This document shows, piece by piece, positions 1 through 12,329 of a stretch of DNA of 64,000 nt; the first letter of the stretch is position 1, and every line of letters starts with the position of its first letter. Source of the DNA: Gymnothorax reevesii (Eukaryota > Chordata > Actinopteri > Anguilliformes > Muraenidae); contig CM056588.1 in NCBI GenBank assembly GCA_029721435.1, forward strand, positions 43,282,493-43,346,492, given 5' to 3'. The translations under genes were made by a program, and so were the position numbers. Under the pieces are notes generated by a model, which made no database searches, was not told the DNA's origin, and saw nothing but the letters and a program-made list of their open reading frames with translations.

Positions 1-1274
1 TAAGCATCTACTTGGTTTTGGGTGTTTGCATAAGGGTCTATTTTGGATGCAAATGACTGTTCCAAAAATGTTGCCTCTTTCCAACGCCCATCTGATTTTA
101 GTTTATTTCATCTCCCAGACTGACAGAGGTTGTTAAAACAATGACAAGCTCTTTTTAAAACTGTGTACAATGAAAAAATAAAGGGGATAGTGGTTTAAAG
201 AAATACAGTGCATATTATCTTTGACAGCATAATAAAATAGACTGCACTTGCGTGTTTACCTGGCTAAATGTTTGCTTCTCATTTATTTATTTATCTTTTT
301 TTTTTGGTGTTGCACTATTTCAATATTCCTGTAATTCGAGAAGGAAGTGAAGATTATAAATATGCAAATAAGCATTGATTTTGGCTGAAATTTAAATTGA
401 TGGTAACTTGATAAATATAAATGCGATAATCAGGTTTACACAAAAATTTGATTTAAACTGTTAATATGTTTGTCTAGTATCATATATTTTTACCATAGAC
501 AAATTCTGATCTTGCCATTTGTGGGATTTCAATTAATGTGTTTATTTATCCAAAAGCTAACCAGATGCGAGTGGAAGATGCTTCAAACCCAGTTTAAATG
601 TGGATAGTTCTCAAAAGTGAGAGCAAAAACAAAACTGTGTTCACTTGAAATGCAAATTGGCCACTTCTTCTTGTTTTTTTTTACTGAACTGCACCTGTTT
701 ACATAAACTTTCATATGTTTAAGTAGTGTCATATAGGGACAGACAAACACGCGCTTTAGTAAGTGGAGCCTCATTTTTGAGAGAGCCTGACGGCATTCAT
801 AAGTGGTTCAGTCTGAATGTTTGTCTTTAGCCTGAAAGAATGCCCACATTAATTTGTAGGGTTGTTTGCTACGGAGCAGCGTCTTGAAACTCTGATAAAA
901 GGATGGAACGGTGGAAGATTTGTAATGCTGAGCTTTCAAACTGCAGTAAAAAGAAGAACTCGGCTCGGTGTGACGCTGCATGCTGACGGTACGATTAGGT
1001 CTTGCATTTGGGAGATGAGAATCAAAACTTTTACCACTGCTCTGACTTGTGCACTCATGTGGTTATGATACAAATACATCAACCTGCCCTTAACTATTTA
1101 TTTATTTTCCCATGAAAACATTTTTATTGGTTTTCATAATTGTAAACCATATTAATACCCTTAGTACCGTACAGACAAACTGATGTGATGTTGTGATAAT
1201 AAATGGTGTGACTGATTAAAATACAAGAACATAATCATACACGTGACATATGACATCTTCATGCTTTCAACATA
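1..1274. other. AT-rich noncoding DNA, no gene seen
   Basis: This stretch is AT-rich, with homopolymer A and T runs (for example T10 near 295-305) and no reading frame longer than 68 codons. I see no inverted-repeat termini, no transposase signature and no RNA gene. It looks like ordinary single-copy intergenic or intronic vertebrate DNA. Confidence 0.6.
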
Positions 1275-2183
1275 CACAGCCGCTCAAAAGTTTGGGATCA
1301 CCTGGAAATTTTCTTGTTTTCCATGGAAACACACATGAAATTAGTCTGAATAGGAAATATAGCAAATGAACAGAACATGCTGACATTGTCTGAGTTAGAA
1401 ATAATGATTTTATATGAAAATGATGAATATTACTTCAAACTTTTGCCTTCATCAAAAAAAAAAAAAACCTTCACTGTTGATACTGAAACGTGTTTGACGG
1501 GAACTATTTAGTGCAGCTGCTAGTTGACAACCTGTGAGGCGTCTTTGTCTTAAACTACACACTCTCAGATATTTGTCTTCTCACACAGTTGTGCATCGGG
1601 GCCTCCCACTCCTTTTTTCTGTCCTTGTTAGTGTCAGTTTGTGCTGCTCTCTGAAGGGAGTGGTTGACAGCAAAGTAAGAGATATTAAGTTTTAAATTTC
1701 TCGCATTGAATAGCCTTCTTTTCTAAGCACAACAATAGACTGACGGGTCCCTAAAGGCATTTCTTTCTCTCTGGCCATTTTGAGCCTGTAAACAAACAAA
1801 TAACTGCTGATGCTTCAGGTACTTAACCAACCTAAAGAGTGCCATGCTCCCTTTTGCGCTTCCTTATTAGTTCAACAGTTTTCAGCTGTGCAACACATTT
1901 GCAGAAGGGTTTTCTAATAATCAATTAGCCTTATAAAATGCTTAACTTGGATTAGCATGCCATACCAGGAGATTGATGCAGAGGACTGACAGTTGCTGAT
2001 AATAGGTCACTATGCAAAAATGTAGATCATTCTTTGAAAATCATCTGATTAATTTTAATTGTTTGTGAAATGGATAAAAATGTCTGTGAAATGGAAAGAA
2101 ATGTTTGTGAAATGCATTAAAATGTATTTTTCCTTGGAAAACAAAGAAATTTGCAAGTGATCCCAAACTTTCGAGCAGTAGTG
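1275..2183 (-). mobile_element. Internally deleted Tc1-like DNA transposon
   Basis: The ends are imperfect inverted repeats: CTCAAAAGTTTGGGATCACC near 1283-1302, and on the opposite strand near 2155-2176 the partner CTCGAAAGTTTGGGATCACT. TA dinucleotides flank both ends (1273-1274 and 2184-2185), as expected for Tc1/mariner target duplication. The inside matches my memory of the common fish Tc1-like family whose transposase runs on the minus strand. A start codon fits at about 1776-1778 (CCATTTTGAGCC on the plus strand), and the antisense N-terminal segment lies at about 1590-1780. The catalytic core is missing, so this 909-bp copy is non-autonomous. A poly-A run sits at about 1455-1467. The superfamily call is secure; the exact family is from memory. 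Confidence 0.8.
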
Positions 2184-2199
2184 TACATGAAGTAAATAA

Positions 2200-2900
2200 A
2201 CTGAATATTAGTCATAATCTCCATGAGATTTGGTCTCATCTGAACATAGCACTTTGTAATCAGATGACTGTGGTCCAATGTGAACAGATGAGACCAAAAC
2301 TTTAATGTTTTGGCCACATCCTGCATTTTTAAGTTTGGCATTGGAATAGTAACACATTGAACAAAAGGCATCTCATAGTGAGAGTGAAATATGGAGGTGG
2401 TTCAATGATGTTTTGGAGCCATTAATTCCAGTGGCTGAGGGACACTGGTTAAGATTCCACCAAGCCTGGTTAATAGATTCCACCAAGCATCAGGAGGCAT
2501 CTGCACGCAATCTGATTGCTGCTGCCAGATGGCTAAGACTTGGCCGTAGATGGATTTCTACAAAACAATGACACAAAGCATACCTCAAAACCCATGCAGA
2601 ATTCATTCCAGGACAACAAAATCAAAGTTTTCCAATGGCCATCTCAGTCACCAGACCTCAGTCCCATTGAAACCCTGTGATCTGAACGAAACAGCAGTTG
2701 ATAAGCACGAAGTCTAGAATGTCCTTCAAAAGATCTGCATAGAGCAATGGTTAAAAAAAAAAACACCAAATGAGTGCCTTAACCTTTTCAAACAGTGAAA
2801 AAAATACTGTTACCCATTGCTAGAGGTGGTTGAAAACAAAAACTTAACAAAGGGTGCCATTAATTGTGAACTGTATAAAAATAAACATTAAACCTGGAAG
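2200..2900 (+). mobile_element. Degraded Tc1-like transposase relic
   Basis: Translating the plus strand in shifting frames gives Tc1 transposase hallmarks in the right order. There is a TDETK-like block at about 2285-2300 (first catalytic Asp region), a GGGSMMFW-like block at about 2394-2418, an NDTKHTSKP block at about 2568-2594 (second Asp region), and WPSQSPDLSPIETL at about 2636-2677 (the DD34E Glu region). The C-terminal end (KGAINCE-like) follows at about 2848-2868. Many frameshifts and stops separate these blocks, so it is dead. It abuts a different Tc1-like element, but its own inverted repeats are not recognisable. Confidence 0.75.
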
Positions 2901-5900
2901 TAAAATTCAAGTAATAATGCATACTCAACGGCTCATTTTTCTACATCACCTAGCAAATGAAATATTCAAACTATTTACATACAGAATAAAAAAAAAAAAA
3001 AATCTGCACTCAGAGGCACAATCTGTATAATCAGTAAAGCAACTTGATTCATGAATGACTTTTATATTGAAACTTTCACTTCCGCTATTAAATCAGGAAT
3101 TACTATTCACTCTTTCTTATTTGAGCTCCACTGAGTAGTTTACGGTAAAGACAAGAAAAGCCACATGGGTGGCTTTATGGGTGCAAAATTATTGCCACAA
3201 TAAAATGCACATCCCTGGGGCTCCAGGCAGACTTATGTCTCATTGTCATGGTTCAGTACACCCATCCCCTGTACCTCAATTTGTCTGCATTCATTGATGT
3301 TCACAATGGCCTTCTCTTGGACCCCAGAGGACTCATTCCAGGTTTTTAGGACAGTTGGCATTCAGAGCGTAGAGAGGACCAATAACGTGCATGTTAGGGG
3401 TTTCTGTCCAAAATTGCGCACATATGTAATATTGCTGCACACTCAAAAACAATCTGTCAAAACTAGGGCCCCATGTCACTTTCCTCAACTGTCTCCTCTT
3501 CTGAATCAGTAATATATAACAGAATACATAATGGGCAGATGCGTACGTGAGAATGCGGATTAGTTGCAGCTCTGAATCTTGCAACTTTCCAGTCGGCAGC
3601 TCAGAGCCAATATGCTCCAGAATGTGCACCTCTGTTTTTACGGTTTGCATCTTTCATCCTGATCGTTATGTTTCCAAAAATATAAATAAATAACCCCTCC
3701 CCGTAATTTCATGGAATACAACCCTCACCTCGTCAACATTTTACTGGGGCGCACCTTGCACTGAAATTTGATTTTACAGTAAAATGAGACAGACTGAGTA
3801 CCACCATAAAACACCTCATGGCTTATCCTCACTGAGCCGAGACTGTGAGCACACCTCGCAGACCTTTAAAAAGTTTCAGGACCCTTTACAGTGAACGTGA
3901 GGCGGGAGATGCATAATCGCACCCAAAGACACATCTGCATCAGCATGTGTGCACCCACAACCACTCACACATTCTGTGCACACATAAACACTTGCATCAG
4001 CATGTGCTGCACGAACACACATACATTCATGCTGCATGCAGTGAGTGCATACAGGTCTAAAATCATGCAGGTTTATGGTAGCTATGGAAACGGGCCGTAC
4101 ACTTGGCTGCCTCTGAAACCGCAATCAGTGAGGAGACCCGGAGAGGGTGAGATCCCTAGCACTGATCTTAAATGAATATCACTGTGCTAACTCTTGGCAG
4201 TACTTGCTTCAAATCTGGTGATAAATAATTCCGCTTTGAGCACAAGTCATAAAAATCATGTCCCTTATGGGCCAGCTGTCTAGGGAAATACCTATGAAAT
4301 GTTATATATTTCCCACGCGGTAGTACCTGACATTTCAATCACTGTTTTAGTTATTGATACATCAGGACACTCTAGTGCTGGCAGGGGGACAAGCTTGAAT
4401 GAAGCAAAAATTATTATGCTTAAACCCAGTCTCGACAAGACTACAGACAAAAAACGAGTGAATGCTAAAAATCCATCATGTTAACAACTTCAGAATGATT
4501 TGAACCCTGGGAAACAAGCAGTGTGCCAATTACAGCATTAAAATATGTTACATTTAAGCATGTGTTGGGTGCTCATTCAAAGTAAAGTGGCACTCAAACC
4601 TAAGAATTGCCTTTCCACTGCAGTCAATCAACTGATGATAGTCAAAGTACTATCACACAGATATAAAAAAATAAATTATGAAGGGTTTACCCCTTGAAAA
4701 CAGAAGGCCCCGAACACATGCAACATGTGACATTATAACCCTTGACATCAGCCTAATAAAGACAAGGTGACACTGTACAGAAGTCTTGGATACATGCAAA
4801 TAAAATGACACAAAGCTGCTCTCAAAAATGGGGAAATGAAAGGTTTTTAATTTTGGGGAAAAAAACACCTACAACAAATAATAGATAATGGCTCTACCTA
4901 GTCAATAATTGCACAAAATATAACATGCCTAAAATGTACTGTACGTCTGTGTCAAGGAAATATACAACAGAGGGGTGCTGCAAAGTGAGATTTGGGGGTT
5001 AGTGTGGTATGATGAGCTTCAAGCCAGGGTCTTCAATTTCACAAAGGTGGCCCTCTTTTAACCTCCCATGGTAATTAAGGGCCTCCCTGATTGCGGGTTG
5101 AGGTTTTGTTGAGCCGGCTAACTCAAAGAAAGTTAATGTTGGCTGATGTTGAACTTGCTTTGTGGTACACCCCTCCGGAATAGTGCAAGGTTTTGCAATA
5201 ATAGTGCACTTTATCTCCTTATTGCTATAGATTGTGATTGCAGTGATTGCAGTTCCAGTAGAGTGAAGAATGACTTAAGCAAAAGAAATCAAGATCAACA
5301 AAGCAATCACACGAAACATAGACTGAGACAATCTGAGTAACCACACCCAAGGTTGCCTCCATTGTGCTGCAGTCCCAACTCTTATCCAGGGGTGTGCACA
5401 GAAGGTGGGCAGGAGGGTGGAGCCCTGGGCTGTTGTCTCCTCTGGAGTTCAATGCAATAAAAACATGGGAATCAGACACCCGAGAAGAACTGATTCACAA
5501 GCCAAACCAATGACAGTTAGATGTTATGTAACTGTATATAGACTCAATAAAGAGATGTATCCGCACTAAAGACCTCATGTATTCTGTGGTTATTGCAACT
5601 AAAAATAATTAAAGAAAATATAACTTTTGCCCTGTGGGGCAACTGTGGTGCATGTAGGAGTAGCATATGTTCACAGCCACAGCAGTGTGTGGGTTATGGC
5701 CATTGCACGGCTGCTGAGAGAAGATGAAGTTGAAAATGAATTGGCCTAATTTGGCTTACAGTGATTTTTATAAATGGTGATAAAGATAAATGGTGAAACT
5801 CTTGATAAAGAGGTTATCAAGCATGGTCTTATTTTTGTAAATGTTAAATATCTGAGTGCTTCAGCCTTTAAGACTGATGGTTTCCTTTTTGTACTATGTG

Positions 5901-8897
5901 TGGGGGAAAAAAGATATTTGCACCCGAAACCAGGGTTGTTTATAGCCAATTCCCACCCCAACCTCGAATATCGAACTGTTTGCAACCACAGCCATGTTCT
6001 ATGCTGTGATGAAAAATATGTAGTCAAAATTGGAGAGAAAAAGACCACTGTGATGAGGCAATCTTTATTACTTGCAGCATGGAGAGAACTCAGCACAGGA
6101 ACATGGTATTTGCTCTGCAAGTAAAACTCATGTTTTCTGATGTCTATTTCATTACATATGTATGGCTCTGTAGGCCTCTTTCGACTCCAATATGGATGTC
6201 ATCATCATATGCTGGGCCAAAACAATTTTGCTGATTACCGAGAACAGAAGCAAGCTTGCAATAACTTGAAATTCTGTCTCTTAAGTTTAATCTATATACA
6301 ATCTATAAATCTATAAACAATTGCAAACCACCCAACCATGTCAAGAGTACTTAGCCCACAGCTGTAAACCTGTTTACCATAGGAGCCCAATTAACAGTTA
6401 GTGCCCTTTGTAGCCCCTTTTGTCGCCTTTGTCTAGATCCAGACCAACTGGCGGGTCAGTGATGTAGCATTGGGAAATGCATTCAATTTGTGGAGATAAG
6501 AGACCATTGCAGGTAAGCTGCTTGTACACACAAAAAACTGAAATCTTAGATTTATGTCAAAATATCCTGCACACTGGTTCCACAGAAGTGAGCAATGTCT
6601 TTTCTGATTAATTTATGGACTTTAGACAACTTTCTAATAATCAAACAAAAGATGTTAGTTATCTCAGTGGTGTGGATTCAACTACAAAAGCAGTTTAAAG
6701 GACTTCTTTTTCAAATGAATCTATCATTTTGGTTAAGTGCATTCAAATGTGATGATAGGCCCTGTTTACAAAGTGATTCACAAAGGTGCCTTAATTGTGC
6801 AAAGTTTTACTTTGAAGTATAAATGCACTTTTTTTCTGAAGCAACTGACAAAGTGTGACATTTCAAGATATATTAATCTATTTACAACTGTATTTTTTGT
6901 GCTACAATAGCTGTGGAGAAGTTTGCATTTATGGCATTAATTGTGATAATTACTTTGAAGAATAGGACTATCTGAAGGAAAACATCAAAGGCATGTAGCC
7001 CAGGGAATATGATGCATATTATCTTTCCTGGGTAACCGCCACATTTGCAGCGGTGTTTTTAAAGTTTGTTGTCCCTGTCGAATAAATTAAAAATTATAAT
7101 AAATATAGAGATGGAATTATTCCTCAGAGTAAGGAGGGAGATCTTTTTTTAGTTCTACATCCGCTGCCATTACCAACTAGGGACATTTCAAAGATGCAAC
7201 CTAAAATCTTTCATTATTTTGTGATAGTTAGGTGTGACTTTAGTGAGGAAGAAGGCATATAGATAACACCACCGTGCATCATTTTTGCTGAATAAAATCC
7301 AATTCTTGTTTCTTACTAACTTTAGGGTGCCGGTTCCAAAAAATAATGTCAGTTTTGCTCTTGCACGTCACATTTTCTCACAATGAACGATATGCATTTC
7401 ATAGTATTGTCACTTTCGACAACCACTTGTACGATTAAGAAGTGCTTAACCACCGGAAAAACTGCCACTATGATTTTTATTTTCCTCCAAGCCAGGTGAG
7501 AACTATTTGTTCAATTCTTGGCTGATTTTCTCATGTAGAATGATTCTAAGAACATTTTTTTCTGCTTAATCCTGATGTCAGGCATAGTAATATGTCCAAT
7601 GACAGAGGAAAATGCAGACATGACACAGATGTTTTCTGCTACATCTGTTGGTGTTTCACTACACCGAAATACCATTTGTTGCTGTTTTGATTGGTGCTTA
7701 AAAGTCGATTTATATGATATAATAAGGAATATCTTCATTTTTATTTTGTGAAAAAAACTGTGATAGTAACTTTTTACTCACATTTTTTAATTCAGCATCC
7801 TCAAAATACATAATATGAGGCCTTTGTGGGAAATTAGCAGAAATTTTTTTCAACTTGCAGGGTGGTGTTACTGTTGGTGCCTACAGAGAGGACTGCCACA
7901 AACGAAATTATTCCCGTAAATCAATGAAAAGAAAATTTAATCCTTAGGTAAGCTGCATTTTGTTTTATTACATCTTGCAGAATGCTTAAAATGTAACTGT
8001 GTCACTTCACTTTCATTTATCATTGTGTATTCTTAGATATATCAATATGAAAAAAAAAAATTCCAATTTGTCAAAAAACCTGACATGAAACACAAATTTT
8101 TAGGGCAAATTTGAAATCAACACCTTCAAATTATATAAAATCAATACAGATTATCAAATCAGCAGAGAAAAATTTTCAAAATGCAGGTCAGTGGATGGAT
8201 AAGGTCATTTCTGACTAATTTCAGCCATAATACCCTGCAATTTTGATTGGTAAATTTCATTGGATTTCAAGAAACATGTTTCTTGGCAAAAAAAAATAAA
8301 AAATCCCTGCCCCTTCATTAACCCTTTTCCTCATAGACTCCCCAACCAAAAATTGGCCAACCAAAATTGTCTTGGATTTTGGCTAAAATGACCTACTGTA
8401 ACTATCGCAAAAACATTAACAAAAGGGCTTGGGTGATGATTTTATGACAAGAAACATTGTGCCAGAAATTCATGAGAAATGACAAAACTGTCGCCGAAAA
8501 CATTCATTGATGGGGAAGGAAATTATTTTATGACAAGAATCATATTTCCTCAGAGGTCATACAACATCCACCACTCTGGGGCTAATAACCCTCCCCCCCC
8601 CAAAAAAAAAGTCTTTAATATGACGGCAAGGAAACGATTTCACGCAAATAAACAAAGAAATCATATAAAATCAAGTGCTCCTGGGCTTAGATACTTACAA
8701 AAAGTGACCGACCAAATCTGCAAGGGATCTGTGACAACTGCGCATGTCAAGCGGAAGCGACGGCAAAATAGCAGAAAAAAACGGGAACCGTTGGAAGGCT
8801 AAATAGACTCTGCGGAAAAAAAAAATAATTGTCGACACCCATGTTTACTGTTCTATGACAGACTGCGCTCTAGCTCGTGTGAAAATAGATTGATTGA
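2901..8897. other. About 6 kb of noncoding DNA without a recognisable gene
   Basis: This is mostly AT-rich, unique-looking sequence. The longest frames (116 codons on plus at 5774-6124, 124 on minus at 5746-6120) overlap on opposite strands and carry no recognisable domain. A CA/TG-rich segment lies at about 3920-4040. Homopolymer runs occur at about 2988-3001, 8583-8609 (C10 then A9) and 8816-8826. No terminal inverted repeats or RNA genes were seen. Confidence 0.5.
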
Positions 8898-10373
8898 CTG
8901 AGTACAAATGAAAACGCACCACTCACGAAATCTGGAATAGCTCCACGGATTGGTATCGGAAGTATATACGTTTGATGCATTTGAGATAATGAATGATTTA
9001 AGAAGACATGTAAACATCATTCAATTTTATTCACGATAATGTTAATGCGCGAGAGAGGTTTAACTGGTGTAGGGGTCAAACAGGAAAGTCAATAACGGGT
9101 GTGACCGCCATTTGCATTGACACATGCGGTGCATTGTCGTCGCATGGAGTTGATCAGTCTCTGGATAGTGTTCTGAGGGATAGCATTCCACTCCTGAACA
9201 AGGGCAACCTCAAGTTCTCGGATGTTGTCCATCTGGCGTCGACGTGAAAGACGTCCAATTTCATCCCATAAGTGCTAGGTTGGGGAGAGGTTGGGTGACA
9301 GAGCTGGCCACTGAAGCACGGGGATGTTCTGCTGTGCAAGGTACTGCATGGACACCCTTTCAGTGTGTGCCCTAGCGTTGTCCTGTTAGAACGTGTGGAC
9401 ATCGTGGTGTTGGTTGAAGAATGGCACAACATGGTTCTGCAGCACCTGGTCCCGGTAGTAGACGCCGTTCACCCTTCCTCTGCAGATATGGGGAGGGGTT
9501 CTGTGACGGTAGCTTATTCCACCCTACACCATAACGCTGCCACCACCCCAACGGTCCGTTTCAACGACACAATCGGCGTTATAACGTTCACCACGTCTCC
9601 GCCAAACACGTATACAGCCATCTGCGTTCCTTAAGTGAAATAGTGACTTGTCAGAAAAGATGACACCGTGCCATTGTCGTAGTCGCCAATTCTGGTGCCT
9701 GTTTGCCCACTGTAGACGCTGGTTTCGGTGACGATCCGTCAATATGGGGCCGAAATAAGGACGTCGTGCACGCAGGCCTGCAGCTTGCAGACGGTTCCAT
9801 ACGGTGTTGGGGTGAATGAATCCACATCGTCCTTGGACTTGAGCAGCCGTTCTTGTCGCTGGTAGTGTTTGGTCTCAGACATGATCCCGTACGATCTGAC
9901 GGTCCTGACGTGCCGTTGTCACACGTTGTTGACCCGGTCGAGGACGGTCCCAAGTGCTCCCCGTTTGCAGAAACCTTTGATGGAGTCTTGCGATCGTTGT
10001 GTGTGCGCAGTGTAGTCGTCTGGCAGTTTCCCTGGTGCTGGCGCCAATTTGAAGCATGCCTATGGCACGTTCCCGTTCAGGGGCTGTAAGTCGCGGCATA
10101 GTGTCGACGTTTCACAAGTGTCAGTGAAGAAGTGAAATTTTATTCGGATTCACATGCTTTTAAAGGCAATATGTGCACAAATACAGAGTGAAATTAATTT
10201 TTCCTGTGGTGTGCATGCAAAAAATTGCCTAGCGTTACAATTAACTTGAAATTCTCGCATTTCTTGCACCTGGCACGTTGGGTGACGTCACTGTAGTGTT
10301 GTTGTTGTATAAAAATTATATTGAAGTTCATTTATTGACTTTTTTCAAGTGGTTCGTTTTCATTTGTACTCAG
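8898..10373 (-). mobile_element. Full-length Tc1-like (DD34E) transposon, inactivated
   Basis: The termini are inverted repeats: CTGAGTACAAATGAAAACGC at 8898-8917, and its near-perfect reverse complement (GTTTTCATTTGTACTCAG) at 10356-10373. The right end is followed by TA; the left flank reads GA, probably a decayed TA target duplication. The body is 1,476 bp, typical for Tc1-like elements, and holds one minus-strand transposase frame described separately. The copy is well preserved compared with the other Tc1 relics here, with no frameshift, so it is probably the youngest of them. It landed next to a promoter-like or LTR-like stretch at 10404-10860. Confidence 0.9.
9089..10099 (-). pseudogene. 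Tc1-like transposase pseudogene with four in-frame stops
   Basis: The frame starts at ATG 10099 (MPRLTAPERERAIGM...) and ends at TGA 9089-9091 after CVNANGGHTRY, 337 codons, the usual size for Tc1 transposases. The N-terminal part is a helix-turn-helix DNA-binding region (about residues 1-60, including STRETARRL), followed by a basic DRPRPGQQR linker. The catalytic core shows the first Asp in FSDKSLF and the second in QDNARAH. The Glu expected 34 residues later, before HLWDE, is replaced by TAG at 9275-9277. Other in-frame stops are TGA 9875-9877 (Arg position), TAG 9524-9526 (Trp after GGGSVMV) and TAA 9386-9388 (Gln just before QDNARAH). All four are single-base changes from the expected sense codon. 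No frameshift is present, so the copy could not make active enzyme but decayed fairly recently. Confidence 0.9.
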
Positions 10374-10403
10374 TATATATACACATCGGTTGGTACAGTG
10401 CAG

Positions 10404-10860
10404 CAACAGGGGCAGAGTATTTAAGGCGCGGCTCAGCGCACAAAGAGAGCCGTGAAGCAGATGTGGGAACTGCATTATCTTGGCGGCCTGCATTTAATGT
10501 GGTTTTTTTCTTGCTTGCTGGCAGGAACCGGGGCTGGAGCTGAGCAGGAGAGGCTGGGTGGAGCTGCTGAGATTCTGGACTGGAGGAACAAGGGACCTGG
10601 AAAGAAACCCTGTCAAAGGAGAGCTTCTGTTTGTTTTCCCACTTAAGTTAAAGGCGACCGCCAAAATTTACGTTACCCTGTTCCCCCCACCCCCCTCCCC
10701 TTTCTGGCTGGTGGAGGGTCACCTGAAGAACCCGCCCAAAAAAGAAATAAAGTCAAAGTTTTTGTTGAAACATTCTGTTCCGTATTCCTTGCCTAAGCAG
10801 CCTACACCACGCCCACTCCCCGTGTTCAGACCTCACACCCTTTAACGTCAATTTGAAAAT
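10404..10860 (+). promoter_or_regulatory. Promoter-like and polyA-signal-like stretch, possible LTR relic
   Basis: A TATA-like box in a GC-rich setting (GAGTATTTAAGGCGCGGC) lies at about 10415-10433. About 325 bases downstream there is an AATAAA hexamer (10745-10750) followed by a T/G-rich stretch. TATA box, short transcript body and polyA signal is the layout of a solo LTR or of a short transcription unit. GC content is higher than in the flanks. I cannot find matching direct repeats or a clear TG...CA boundary. A degraded SINE or a genuine small noncoding gene is also possible. Confidence 0.3.
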
Positions 10861-11178
10861 TTCAAGTAGGGTGCCGATGAAAAAGTGGATTTTATCCAAA
10901 AATTCCAAACGGATTTTTTATTTTTATTTTTGCATTTTCTTTATATGCTCACTAAGACCTACAAAATGACACAGGTCTTGTTTCAGTATCTTTTTTTTCA
11001 GACTTTCAGACTTTCGAGCACTTTAAACACAGTGTGTACATGTTTTTAGCTACACATTTATGAAATGAAATACAGCAAGAACTTTGATATTCTAAATTTA
11101 CAGAACATAGACTAATGCACTATGTGAAGCATTGAAAACACTAAGATGAAATCGACAGAAATGAAAGGAAAAAAATCA

Positions 11179-11600
11179 TCACACATTCACATTCTGTATG
11201 TTTAATCTCACTGGGGACTTCATTAAAATTTTGAGTACTTCAAGCTGGCCTTTTAAAACAGCATTGCATCCACAGTTCCTCAGATCATGGACTTTTGCTA
11301 GAGGAGTACAGTATAATTTAAAGCCATATACCCGGACCAACATCCAAGGAAATGGATTAGCAGGGTGACCACCATTGTAGTCAGTCTGCACACCACGCAA
11401 CTTCTGTGCAGGTCTTTCCAGTTCAAGTTTAAAAATCAAATTATTTGAAAGTAATTTGCAGTGTTCTGCAGTGATTCTGGTGTAATTACGACAGTTTTCT
11501 CAAGTGGACAGATTAGGACCAATTTTCTTGATCACGAACAAGTCATACCATGACCATCACAACTGCAACCGCAATCCATAAATAGAATTGGTTCTTCTAA
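11179..11600 (-). pseudogene. Unidentified coding relic on the minus strand
   Basis: Minus-strand translation gives coherent, protein-like sequence. In one frame it reads FVIKKIGPNLST, a stop, then ENCRNYTRITAEHCKLL, and continues open through VQTDYNGGHPANPFPWMLV and VYGFKLYCTPLAKVHDLRNC to about 11179. Just upstream, in another frame, lies a Cys-rich DCGCSCDGHGMTC motif, reminiscent of CXC-type zinc-binding motifs in some transposon proteins. The composition (clustered Trp, Pro, Cys, His and few stops over about 125 codons) is unlike random AT-rich sequence. I do not recognise the family. It lies immediately beside a non-autonomous DNA element and may be a broken transposon-encoded protein. 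One stop and one apparent frameshift mark it as a pseudogene. Confidence 0.45.
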
Positions 11601-12040
11601 ACCCCTGGCCACACATTCTGGAGTATTTTTGAAAACGTAGCTTTTTCTATGCTTTTTGGCCTCTCATTCACATGCAAATGGCCTGTATGGCCACCAAAAC
11701 AAAGATTTTTAAAAATGTCTTAAAGAGAGGATTTCCGAAAATGCCTGTTTCTGGGTATCCAGGAGAACATGTAAGATGGAGCGTTTGGGGAAACGATGAC
11801 GTCACAGCTGATTTCACATGGTCCCACTATTGTGATGAGTGATGTTCTTTTTTGATATTAGACAAGTAAATGTAAACATTGTCACCACCAATGGGCCGGA
11901 AATACTTGATTTGAGCATTCGTAGTCATTTTTTGCGTTGTCATGCCTACACTCATGTTTTTGAAAGGAAGTTGATGGAAACAATTTATTTTGGGGAAAAA
12001 ATCCATTCGGAAAAATATCCATGTGTATGTGGACAGGGCC
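11601..12040. mobile_element. Non-autonomous DNA element with short inverted ends
   Basis: The left end reads CCCCTGGCCACAC (11602-11614). The right end is its imperfect reverse complement, ATGTGGACAGGG (about 12027-12038). Inside are repeated GAAAACG-type blocks and GATGACGTCA near 11797-11806, a pattern I recall from a widespread fish MITE-like family that starts CCTGGCCACAC. It has no transposase. The frames crossing it on both strands (11827-12117) are chance. The flanking duplication is unclear, so the superfamily is not assigned. Confidence 0.55.
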
Positions 12041-12329
12041 AGTGTGATATGGAGCAGACATGGAGACATGATCTGAGGAGTGTTGATCTGCGATAAAGGA
12101 TGCCTCAAATTCAACACTGATACTGCTGTCCTGTGTTAGGGTTCTGGTATATGGACAAGTTTAAGGTGCACATGTAATTTACTTTTCTTACTTTTTTCGG
12201 AAGCTCACATTTATTTAGTTGACATTAATAAAGCATTCCTTTTCTTGCATTATTTATCATATTAAAAAAACCTATTTGGGACATTTTTTATTAAAAAAAT
12301 TTCAAATGCTTGCTGGGTTTCCTCTATGG

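Noticed and set aside
9154..9432. 92-codon minus-strand frame separate from the transposase
   Set aside because: It is an out-of-frame shadow of the Tc1 transposase, whose true frame reads through the same bases with single-base stops.
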